DNA from: Pyrocephalus nanus
Taxonomy: Eukaryota; Chordata; Aves; Passeriformes; Tyrannidae
Reading direction: 5' to 3'
NCBI GenBank assembly: GCA_038380795.1
Contig: CM076259.1
Location: forward strand, 25,092,977-25,156,976
Length of the DNA stretch: 64,000 bases
Made by a program: the position numbers and the translations under genes. Positions within the stretch are counted from its first letter, which is position 1; the number at the start of each line of letters is the position of its first letter. This document shows positions 28,201 to 39,800 of the stretch, in pieces. The notes under the pieces are model-generated. The model saw nothing but the letters and a program-made list of their open reading frames with translations. It was not told where the DNA came from and made no database searches.

Positions 28201-30556
28201 TCCTGCCTCTCCTGCCATCCTCTGAGCTGACCATTTTGAATTTTCAAATTTCCAGACCCTGAGAACGTCACTACACTGCGTCCCAGTGATCTTGGCAATG
28301 CTGCTATATGCTTTATGTTTGCTGCCCAGGGGCTTGCTGCTTAAAGCAGCTGCAAAAACAACTGGATTCTTAGGAATTTCCTGGTTGAAGCTGGTCAGTG
28401 GTGGGTAGCAGCATTATAATCTCAGCAATTTTCAGGATTTCCTGCATCCTCAGGCAGTGATTCTGAAGTGATCACTTTCTTTGGAAATGCTACACTGCAG
28501 CCAGTTGTAAAAATTTTGGGTTCCAAATCTCTTCCCAGGTTAAGAGAAGTAATTTCTAGCAAAAGCTGTCTGCCTTATTCTGATGTGTCCAGTGTGACCA
28601 CGGATGGAAAAAAGATATCAGGCTTTATGAACCACTGGACCTAAACCAATGCTGTGCTTAGTCTGGAAAGGGTATAAACCTTTAACTTGCACTTCATACC
28701 AAGCAGGCAAAGGCTAATGTGAGAACGTGTGGCAGTGAGAACAAGCAGCATAGGCATTCGGAGCATTTTTGAGCCTGCCAAGTATTGATTGGTAAGGGGA
28801 GGGAATGAGTGGAGAAGCATTTCAATTTGGCACCCATATGTGATTCTGATGCTGTCACAGTGAATTAGCAGCACTTTCTTTTCCCTTTAGTCCATCCCAT
28901 GCTTTTGTCATTGAAGTATCCCCTTTGCCCATATCAACTTGTTAAAAGACAAAGTGGAAAAAACCTGAAATGAATTCCAAGAACTTCTGCCCCCAAAAAG
29001 CCTGGTTATGTTATGCCAGTATCCTTTGAATGGAGACTTTGAACAGTACTAATGACTGTCACAGCATAAATGTTATAGGGGATTCAAGCTACAATTACTC
29101 ATTTTCTACAGTCACTTAATCCACTAATAGGGAGAAATGGGACAACAGTTTAAGAAGGCAAGAGAACTGTCAGAGACTATTAAATCTGTTGGGATCATTT
29201 GGTTGGATAGTCTGTCTTGACCCAAGTACATGCTTCAGCTAATGCAACAGACTTAATGCCTCTGGTAATTAGAGCAAGAAGAGATGGGTCATCATTAGCA
29301 ACTACAAATTCAGAGTTGTATTTCATCTGGAAGGCAGCATCTTCAACAGGGCTTATTTGTTGCCACTGCAGATCATCTGTGAGTCACAAGTGGTACATTG
29401 GACTGACTCATTTGTGTGATTTAGTAGAGGCTTTTTAAAACATGCTCACTGTTCCGTATGAATAGTTCTTCTAAATAGTTGCCAAACAGAAAAAAGCACA
29501 ATGTTGGACTTCCCCATGCAGTTAATTCTACTGCTCTTATTTACAAGATGTTGGTGATTTTTTTTTTTTTTTAATTGTTGAGCACTTCACAGTTCAGGTT
29601 ACTTTTGATTGTAGGTTTGAAATGTATTTGTCATATCTGTGAAATTGAAGAGTGAAGAAAGGAAAGCCAAGCAAGCATGGAAAGCATCAGTAATTGGCAG
29701 CTTCAGAAAATACAAGAGCCAATCTGATACCATTCAAGGCATATATTCACAGAATACTTTTACATGGGTTTCACAGATCCGCAGTCATATTCAATTCTGG
29801 TTATTGCCAACAGTATGAATGAAAATGATATATCATAGATTCAGTGTTTTTGCAGATACTTGGAAATCTCTAAATCCTCTTAAAAGAATACTGATAAGTA
29901 AATGAAGATGGAGGTACAAAGGAAATTACCCACAATCTGAATTCCATTACAAGGCACTATGAAGTGGGAACTGAGATATAATACAAATGGGGGGATGTAT
30001 TATATATATGTAATATATATCTGAATAATTTCAGATCTTATGCAGACTTGAGAAGACCAAAGTATTGAAATGTGGCTTGAAAATGCTTCAGAGAAGCTGG
30101 ATAAATCAATGGATGCTCATCAAGCAGCATTTGGGAGAACTGTCTGTGGTCAGCTAGCTATGTCCCCTCCTGAGGGACACCAAAGAGAGAAGGAAGGTTG
30201 CAGTGCTTCAGCAAGAGCTATCTGAAGAAACTGTCTCTGAGAAATATGCTCAGACCCCAATGAGGACTTAAGGCTCTTTCAATAATCAAGAGAAAATAAA
30301 GGAATTCAAAAGTGTCAGAAAGGTAGCCATTCTCAGTCTGGATGGGAATCTGCTTAGAAACAAATACACTTGGGAAGTATTATTTGCCGGATCAACAAAG
30401 CTCAAAAGCTCATGACAGGGCTCATATCCATGATAATTGATGGATTGGATTGTGAACTAACTACAACTGAAGAGACCTTTTCTGGTTTTATCTTCAGGTG
30501 GTTGCCTAGTCTCAGTGGGGTGTGTTGTATCTCTGTGAAGCTGTTATGAGCTTTTC
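25246..30556. other. Intergenic sequence, no gene recognised
   Basis: There is no convincing exon on either strand. The longest frame (25725-26177, - strand) resembles nothing I know and has no splice or start context. A (GTTT)-rich low-complexity patch (26930-27017) and a short TA-rich patch near 30000 are present. Confidence 0.55.
26930..27017. repeat. T-rich low-complexity tract with GTTT repeats
   Basis: Runs of T and G with tttgtttgtttgttggtttt. Simple sequence with no coding significance; open frames across it are artefacts of composition. Confidence 0.85.
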
Positions 30557-30900
30557 ACAGAATCATAGAGTGGGTAAGGTTGGAAGGGCCCTCAGTGGGT
30601 CATCTGGTCCAACTTCCTTGCTCAAGCATTATCCTAGATCACATGGCACATGATTGCATCCAGATAATTCTTGAATTCATCTGCAGTGAGGGAACTCCAC
30701 AGCCTCTCTGGTCAGTCTGTTCCAGTGCTTGGTCACCTGCACAGGAAAGAAGTTGTTCCTCATACTCAAGTAGAACTTCCTGTGCATCAGTTTCTAATCA
30801 TTGTCTCTTGTCCTATTGCTTGGCACCACCAAGAAGAGCCTGGATCCAGCCTCTTGACACCTTCCTTCTTCTGTACTTCTCAAAGAGTAAGGAATAAGAA
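30557..30900 (-). mobile_element. CR1 LINE 3' end, reverse orientation
   Basis: It begins with cacagaatcatagagtggg, then ggttggaagggccctcagtg and catctggtccaacttccttg, which is the reverse complement of the CR1 3' tail. It continues through ccacagcctctctggtcagt and gttccagtgcttggtcacc to ttgtcctattgcttggca. At about 340 nt it is one of the best preserved copies in the window. Confidence 0.93.
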
Positions 30901-33090
30901 ATAGTCTTCTTTCACTCCCTCTTGCTGGTGCACCTGGAGAATTAAGTTATTGTAGGCTCAGAGGAAATGTTTTTCTCAGGAGATTGTGTTTATCAGCCTT
31001 TGGAGCTTAGGTCTTTCTTAGGTTTTCTCCATTTTAGTCATACTTTCCTATACAAGCACTGTCTTGAAAGATGCTTCCTGCTTGAGAAGGACCAATCTGT
31101 TAAAGGTTTCTCTGTAACAACACTGCATCAGCTCAGCAAATGTCACTGGAGGAGCCTGGATTATTCCTACTTTGTGTCTACATCCTCTTTTATCTCGGCA
31201 GATGTTCCTATTTCTGCACTCTCCTTTCTCTGTGTTCTCTCTTTCTGATGCAGGTTTTTCCCACAGTAATATTCCCTCCTCACACATGGCCATCTGCCTC
31301 TTCTTTTCTGCTGTGTTCTGTGCTATTTGGTCCCCATGCAACAAATGTGAGTTCTTGTGACGTCTGTTTTCCTCAGTGAGGTCAAGACTTGCTGTCTCCC
31401 ATTGCACTCTTAACTTGTATTTTGCTGGTGGTGTAAGGGCCTTTATCTGTTGTATATTTTCTGTCAGCCAAATGGCAGAAATCCAATGCTTTAAGTAGCA
31501 TATGCGTTACTTATGGAATGGAAATAATGGATGGATTACAATAGTAATAGGGTGGAAATAATGTGCGGATTTCCACAGGCACTCGGTGCAAGTTGTCCAT
31601 TTCCTATGATCTCGTGCATCCAGTTCTTATAAATGTTCTTCTCCTCCTTATTTCTTTCTTTGGATTCATTGAAGTCCAAGGAAATTATGAAGCAGCAAAT
31701 TCTTACAGCTCTGGAGCAAGGAGTTCTCAGAGTTAAGAAAAGGCTGTATTTAATGTTACATTTGACAGTGGGTTTCTTGTTGCTTTTTTCTCTCCCAGCT
31801 CCCCTTGCACCTCAACAGTGATGATGAGGGTTATTTATTCTTTTCAGATGGCAGGAGAGCAGGCAAGAACTGTTGCTCAGCTCCTTGGACTTCAGCATAA
31901 ACTTGAACTTTAATATGCTTGAACTTCAAACAGAAGCACAGTCCTTGTCCAAAGCTTTATCACCTTCCCTCAGTATGAGGAGGGGAAACTGGGGACATCC
32001 AGACCCTCTTGGAGAAATTTTTGCCAATAGAAAAGGATTATAAACATAAGGCAAATTATTGTATAAAAGAAAAATTACCAAAACTACTTTATCTCTCTGC
32101 CAGCACCCACGGCTCTGGACAGCTGTCACTAGGAGAGACCTTACAGGTGCAAGAAAAAGAGACCCTTAATCTCTCCTTGCTTCAAAATACATGCCTGAGG
32201 TTCTGGGTATTAAAGTAATGCATAGTATTGGGAACATTAAGGAAGTTGTCTGCTGTATGTGCAGCTGGCTGTCTAAGGGGCACACTTTTAATGGAATCTG
32301 ACCATTTAAAAGGCTTATTCTCCTCCCTTGCACAATGTGCTTGGACTTAATTTCATCCAACCTGCCTTACAAGTCCTTACCAGTCTATTGTTCCACCCGC
32401 CTTCCTTCAGACCATGCCTTTTGTCCGGCTTCCCTAGCAGAGCTCTCATACAGTGGAAGCCCCTCAGGTGAAAGATAGCCAGTAAGCCTTGAAGTGAGTA
32501 AGGTCGTGGTATGGGTAACTAAGAAAATCTTTTTCGGTGCTCAACTCTCATGGGAGCTGGTGTGGGAAGTAAATGCCTACATGTCTTTGTGAAGGAGTCC
32601 TCAAGTCCCTCAGCGAAAAGACGAAGGCAGATGCCTGGCAGGCACAGAGAAGGGTTTGTTTTGTAGGTTCTGGGGAAGCAGATGTCCTGCAGGGATTGGT
32701 GCTCCTTTAATGCACTTGGTATTTGACTGTTAATAAGGAACATCATGAAGGATAACTAGCAAAAACAGTGCCTGTCCTGAGGGAGCACCCAGTGTTGCCT
32801 TTTGCCAGCTGCTGCAAAAGTAATAAATCAGTCAAGGGATGTCAAAGTTCAGTTTCCGGGGGAAAATAATGATTTTACTCAAATGTGGACTGTGTCTTTC
32901 TTAATAAGGGACCCTTAGCAGCATGGGATCACATCTCTGTACTCTGTCACTCCCTTGCATGTGCTGATGTACCCTTCTTTCTAAAAGCCACCGAGCCACA
33001 CTGGATCAATAAGGCCTGATCAATTGTTTTTCCCTCTGAACTATTCATATGGGGTTGTTAGCTGAGCTGCTGGCAGAAAATGAGAGGCAG
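30901..33090. other. Intergenic sequence upstream of MAB21L3
   Basis: No gene-like exon is seen. Open frames on both strands (up to 119 codons, 31048-31407 on the - strand) resemble no known family and overlap one another on opposite strands. Confidence 0.5.
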
Positions 33091-33099
33091 CTTTCTGTC

Positions 33100-33191
33100 T
33101 ATTTACTGTAAATAAGGCGAAGCAAACTACAGGAGGGGACAGGCTGCATGGTATTTACTGTCAATACAGCCGGAGAGAGAGGAGATATAAG
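33100..33191 (+). promoter_or_regulatory. Candidate MAB21L3 promoter: twin 15-bp palindromes and a TATA-like box
   Basis: TATTTACTGTAAATA at 33100-33114 is a perfect palindrome around one central base, containing TATTTAC, a forkhead-type core. It recurs with one change, TATTTACTGTCAATA, at 33152-33166. A TATAAG element follows at 33186-33191 and would predict a start near 33215, about 565 nt before the MAB21L3 ATG. The motif matches are direct observations; promoter function is inference. Confidence 0.3.
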
Positions 33192-33612
33192 GAGAGGGGA
33201 GCAGGGGCTGCGGACTGCAGCCCCAGTGAATGATCTGAGTGTAAAAATACCCATGCAGTTTCAGATGAAAAGTGGGTGGATTGAAGTCAACAAGGGATAA
33301 CTGAGAGCATTTAAGAAAGTGTTTACTTAAGGCCTAGTGAGGCAGGGACATTTTAAGTAGCACACAGAGTAATAATGCTGTGCATGAGTATATTGAATCT
33401 GCACTGCAATCTGAAAACTACTTCCGGATCTGCCCTGAGACAGAACAGTAGCTGGGATATTTTTGTGTGTCCCTATATGCAAAACTCACCATTTAAAAGT
33501 CATAAATAATAATCATTGAACTTAGAAAATAATATTTGGAGCTAGTTTTCCAAAGCAGTTGGAAGCCACCATTTTAATTCAGATCAGGAAAGAAAAAATA
33601 AAAATAGGCATA

Positions 33613-33647
33613 CTTCCTTGCTTCTCTCTCCTCTTCTTCATCCACAG
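33613..33647 (+). promoter_or_regulatory. MAB21L3: Strong 3' splice site before the first coding exon of MAB21L3
   Basis: A long pyrimidine tract (cttccttgcttctctctcct) runs into cttcttcatccacag, with AG at 33646-33647. It suggests that the first coding exon starts at 33648, with about 132 nt of 5' UTR, and that a noncoding exon lies upstream. I could not identify the matching donor. Confidence 0.4.
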
Positions 33648-33779
33648 AGGAATAAGGTGACCTGAGTTTCACAGGGCAAGAAGTCTCTGAGCAGCTCCGA
33701 GTGTTTCTCTACTTCCAGAGGCAGGCAAATGAATGAAGAGTGAATTCACACTTTAAAGAGCAGTGAAGACCATCTTGCC

Positions 33780-33827
33780 ATGAAACCATTCACAGATGAA
33801 GATGTAGAAAACTACATCCAGAGCAAG
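33780..33827 (+). CDS. MAB21L3: MAB21L3 coding exon 1
   Basis: 48 coding nt encoding [16 protein letters not shown], donor aag|gtaagg, phase 0. The human N-terminus has the same pattern (MK, then T, D and a Y before a K). The context gccATGa supports this start, and no in-frame upstream ATG contributes a conserved extension. Confidence 0.93.
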
Positions 33828-36800
33828 GTAAGGCTTTATCTGTCCAGATTTTCTGTCTCCCACACTAGGTGTTGATTCTGAAGGGTGCCAAACTTGACAG
33901 TTACTTGCTTGCCTGCTGTCTTCATTTCTGAGGCAAGACTGGGAAGTTTCATGAGAACTGTATTTCTAATGAGATTTCTAGGTTCCTGTTGCAGTATGTT
34001 ATCAGGGATCTCAGCTGGTAGCCTAATTTTTCAAGGTTCTTGTCCTCTTCTTCAAATGTCCTTAATTTTTGCTCCTTGTCTGGAATTCCAGATGTGAGTC
34101 TAGCTGTAATTGCCAGCATTTAAATCCAAGGAAAGGTCCTTGCCTCTTTCCCTTTCTTGTGATTTTGGTTTGACAGAAACAAGACCAAAACCACACCAGG
34201 CAATGCCTGTAAGAAACATTCATGTAGGAACTAGAGACAGACAACTATTTGTTAGAATTCACTCATCAGTCTGTCACCTCAGCTAAGGATACTTTCCGAG
34301 ATACCATGATAAAAATAACATGTCTCATTAGCACATGCAGATTGGAACCACATTTTCTATTTTATGAGATACTCCAGCACTCAATTTTTTCCCCATTATG
34401 AAATAAAGTAAAAAAGAATAAAATCATCTGCAAAACAATACTGTTTAATAAAAGTAGCTCTAAGTGAACCATAACAATTTTTAAAGCTGACATATTTCAT
34501 CAGAGAACTTAGCTAGGTCCTGATTTATAGTCTGCTTTCTCAACAAAATGCAAGACACTAAGATGAAAAATAATTTCAAAATGGGAAAATATATGCTTTT
34601 ACATTCAGTAAAGAATTACATATTCTAGTACAATGAAGGGGGCTGATAAGAAATGTTTGTTTTCTCTATGGAAATGTTATGGTGACAAGTAGATATATTT
34701 CTATGAGAACTTTTCATTTTTCAGCCATGCAGTGTTGTGCACAGGAAAATCATTCCATCAGAATCTGCTCAGTGAGCTATAATAGCGAACACTTCTATGA
34801 AGATTTAAAAAAGCAGAGCTACAAAGGAGGGAACTGAGGGAAGCCATGTACAGAAAGATGCTCATATGGCAGCTATAAGTACAGGGAACAGAAGCAGAGT
34901 GTAGTTGAGTGAGGATCATAGTTGCCAATATTGGAGGTTCTACTGAAAGTCTGTTTTCTAGCAGTCCTTCATCTCTGATGGATTCCTAGTTTGTCTGCTC
35001 CTGAGTCTCCTGTCCATGTGAGGCTGCCTAACCTTCAGGCAGTCCCAGTTCAGCTTGTCAAATGCTGCCTGGTTTTGAAAATAGGTCAACCACCTGGTGC
35101 AATGAATCTCTCTAATAGCAGAGACTTCTTCCTTAAGCCGCTCAGCAAAAGAAAAACTCAAGTGCATCTGGAAAGGATGCGACTGGGTAAATGAGAGAAA
35201 ACCCAAATGTTCTTAACAGTTCCTAATAAATCCCAGTCTTGTTCTCTCCTCCTTAGTAAGTTGACCTTGTTGTTCTAGTTTTGTGCATTTGTTTTGGCAT
35301 GATTCCCCAAGTTAAGACCTGGTAAAGGGAACGCCAATAGGTGGTAGAAACAGAGACCTTATGCTTTCTTTTCTCCCAGCATGTCTGTGCTGATACTAAA
35401 GGCATCTGAGATAAATGCCTTGACTCTTCAGAAGCTGCATTCACTCAAACATGTTCTGTCTTCTGATTTTTATGCCCTCTCTTCTGTAGGAAGGTTATAT
35501 TTCCCAATAGCATGATTAGGGAGCTAATTATGGTTAGGAACAGTGAGCACCCTCTGTCACATGTCTCTTGTTCTTGTTCTTTTATCCCTGCCCCAGGGAT
35601 GAGGAGCACATGCAGAAAGAGGTGTTTAGTTGTAGCTCCCTCAGTAGGTTTTTTGAGAGTCTATACTCTTGTAAAGAGTTCATGACAACTGCTGTAGCCT
35701 AATCAGTAGGTGATGAAAGCAGAAATAAATGTGGCCAGGCTGGGGTGGATGGATTCTCCCAGGATACTGGAGGTGGCAGAAGGTGTTGCTAGCAGGTGCC
35801 CCTTAGAACACAGCATGAGCAATGCATACAGAGGCACTCCAGGTCTCCATTTCAGCTGACCCATGGAGAGGTTGTATACTTTCAATATTTTTCAATAGAA
35901 AAAGTCTGCTTTTTTTGTCTAAAAGCTCTTAGAGGTGGACAATTTTCTGTACCACTCACCATTCACTAGTTGGAGAAAACATTAAGTATCATATTGAGGA
36001 AGACAAGCTTATTGGATTGTCCTAAGTTGTTCTGGATGAACAAAAATAGCTACAGATGGAGAAGTGCCATGAATAAAAGCTGAGATCAGGAAGTGAAAAT
36101 GAACATGGGCTAAAATTTTTCAGTATAAATTGAGAGAAAACAGGTACATATAACCTAGCTAAAACTGCTCTTACAGAACGAGGATGAATTGAAATGAGGA
36201 GGGTGAATTACTAGGGAAATTAAAGGATATTATATAAACATAAGGGACTACATGGTGTTAACATAGCAAAAAGTATGTCAAGGGTAGATGAGGACCCAGT
36301 GAAGGGAATATGATATTGCTGTCTGATCTATTTCCCACTTCCAAAAGTTATTCAGGCTTAGTGAAAATACTGTTAACTTTGGCTATGGGGGAAAGGTATT
36401 CAAATTCTGCTCTCCTTCAAGTTCAGCATTAGTCTATTGCTATTTATTGGTTAATTGATCTTACGCAAGCACTAGTCCATTTTAGTCCATTGAATCATCC
36501 CTTATTTTCAAAAAGTGAATCCGTTTATTCCTTTTGAAGACCTGGGGACACATTTCAACACACTTGAGGAGTTTTGTCTGATAGTTCAGCATTTGACATG
36601 AAGATGTCCAAAAGGACTTTTAATGAAGTTCTTGTCAACGTGTTGTTTAGGTGCTGAAGATGCTGCGAAAGCAGGACACAGTTTTAGAATAGTCACAGGC
36701 TGGTTTGGGTTGGAAGGGACCTTTTAAAGATCATCTAAGTGCCATCTCCCTGCTGTGGGCAGTGACATCTTTCACCAGACCAGTTTGCTCAAATTGGTCA

Positions 36801-39800
36801 TCCAGCCTGTTTTTGAACACTTTTAGGGATGGAGCATCCACAGCTTCTCTGGGCAACCTGTTCCAATGCCTCACCACCCTCACAGTAAAGAATTTTTTCC
36901 TTATGCTTTTGCTTACTTTTTGTCTTTGATAATAACAAAACACTGTAGCAAGTATGTTTAACTGTGGCAATTATGCTTAAGCCAAGCTGTTTATGATCCA
37001 ACACTCCTGTTTCATACCCGCAAACAGCCCAGTTGAGGTTTTAGTTTTTGCTCCAGGGCAGGTGGGTTAATTCTGTAGTCTTTCAAACCTCCCATCTGTT
37101 TCTGATTTTTTTTTCCTTGCCTGCTAACAATAAGATTTAGTAGAATATGGTGAGGAAAAAGAAAAATCAAGAAGAAAGCAAAAGTTACAATCAAATGAGA
37201 TAAAGCATAGCATGCAAAAAAAGGACAGTAAACAGTCTTAATATCTCACTCTGTGTAGGTAATTCTGGGTGAATAAGTAATGATGAATATGTTCCTGAAT
37301 TTCATTAGCAGAATCTCCTCACTTTGGTAAATGTGTAAGGATATTTGGGAAATATTAAATGGCTTTTACTGACATGGTTTCACTCATGTTCCTCCTGTTG
37401 AATCTCCTTGTTTAGATTGTGATCATCCCCTTGCACTCCATTCATTTTTAGTTATATATGAAGGCAAAGGTTCATCTGATATTTTTCTGAGTTGTCCATC
37501 TCTCACCTCAGTCTTTTCAAGACTCAGACTTTCCACTGAAATAATTTTCAGTAAATGATTATGCTACTACTGCTTGAATTGAAGAATTACCCATCAAGTC
37601 ATACAAACACCTAGTTCCCAATGGGACCAGCTTTGGAAATATGATTTGACACCATCTAGGAGTAGAGTCTCATCTGTACTTAGCTATGAGGAGAGTATGG
37701 ATACTTCCAGTGTATAATGTAGGCATCTAAATGATGCTGCAGACACCTGGCACCTGACTAATGCACAGAGTATCCGTAACTCTTGAAGGAAGTGTTCTCA
37801 GCTCTTAAAATGAAACATTGGCTCTGAGACTGGCTGGTATATGCGTGGGAATAACTGGCTATTCTGCATCAAATAGATGAAGAATGAGACTGTAGCTGGT
37901 TGATAACAAATTTATCCATGTAATGAACCCTTTTCCTTCTATCTGATGGTATTGACATGGAAATATCAATTTTGGTAGTCTTGTTCTGTATATCAAAGCT
38001 CAGTAGTCTTGAATATTGGTCCTGTGATGTTTACCAGCTCTGTCTCATGGTAAATCGGTTGCAACACACAGGAAACACTAAATTTTATTCCCAGTGCAGC
38101 ACAGACACAAATGTTTCAGGATGCTTTAAGCTGGGTGACTGTTTCCCACTGGAGACAGACACTGGAGTTACCTGTAACATGAAGTGTCTTTCCTGGAACT
38201 GACAGGTGGAACGGCGACATCACTTGGTTTCCAAAACAGTGGAGGAGGTGCAGAAGATCATCCAGCAGCTGACCACAGAAATCAGCCATAAGGCCACGCG
38301 ATTCCAGGCTATCTCCAACTCTGGCATTCACAATGAGAACATTAAGGTATGAACAAGAGCCCTGATATACTCCCTGGCAGCCTGCAGGCAATCAGTAAGT
38401 GATTTCTCCATTGTGCAAATGTTTGTGAGGGCAGGTACCTCACCCAAAACACCACAGACAAGGTGCTGACACTTCACTGTGGGAGTTCTGGTGACTGGGT
38501 TATAGAGACTTACTCTCGTGGACATCTCACAATTAGAGGAGTATCAGAGAGGGATGGATAAATCAGGCAGAGCCTCTTTTTACAGCTGCTGTGTTTACAA
38601 GGAGCATCTATTGCCAGACCTGTCAGTCTGCAGCAGAAGGCAAAGTTCTTTGGGAAATAGAAAGAAAAACTTGTACATCGGTAACATAAGAAAAAATCCT
38701 CATGTCTTCATGAGCTATGACTCATATTTTTCACAGGTGGAAAACCTGTCAACTCACTAAAAAAAAAAAGAAAGGAAAATCAAAGTCCTTCCGCTATGAG
38801 CATTAGAAAGCTTCTTCAGAAAAATGGGGAAGGTTTGTCATGGATTGGAATTTCTTTTTAACTTGGAAGAAATATGCTTATTAGTGGGAGAAGGTAAATG
38901 CCTCCCCATTTTAGACCTTCAAATATGAAAATAATAATGGGACAGATGAAGGCTGGTTGTTTTGGTTATTTCCTGTGGCTACATAATACAAGAGTAACTA
39001 GTGTAAAGATATAAGAAACAATCAACTTCTGATGAGAATTATCTTTTCCATCTGAACTAGTTTACATACTCTAACTGTGTCAACCTTATACTAAAATGCA
39101 GCCAGTTACAGATCAAAACACAGCAAACACGTAAAAGCATGAGGCAACTTTTGCAGCTCCCTGGGACTGAAAGGGAAAGAAGTCTGTGTGTACCAAGCTG
39201 CTGGAAGGTTATGGAGGTGGAGGCAAAATATAATCAACATGTGATTGATGTGTTGGCAATGCGGCTATTGCCCTGGGAACAAAGACATTCAGATTTGTAG
39301 CTTTTCTGGAATTTCGAGTATCCCAGGGCAACTGGCCTTGTCAATAGGTATGACCACAGTGACGTAAAACCACATCCTGGTCCACGTGTTCCTTGGTGCC
39401 AGAGTCTGCCAACCACCTCTTGTGCTGGAACAAACCTGCTTAGCTAATGAGGTCTGACAGGACCAGGGTCAGGGGAAAATTGTTGTTCTGGAAAACAAAG
39501 CAGAACAAAACCACCAAGGCAATCTATTCTGAGCAGTAATTTGGAATTACAATAGGCTCATCTGAACAATTTCTGCTTGGAAGAAAGCCTCAAAATATAT
39601 TTTCTTAAAAAGTGGCAGAGTTGTTATGCATACTTAAGTGAACCCAGTTTTATAAATCTGTGGAAGTAACACTAGGAGGGCCTGACTAACTTTGTCCTGT
39701 ATGTATAGAGCAGCAAAGAATGGGTTGATGAAAAATTATTTTGGCTTGGGCTGTATGCTTTCAAAATTTCGAAACCTTAATATTCTTGCTGACATAATTC

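Noticed and set aside
29900..30500. Possible LTR or other retroelement remnant left of the 30.6 kb CR1
   Set aside because: The sequence looks slightly repeat-like, but I saw no TG...CA ends, duplicated flanks or coding remnants that would identify it.
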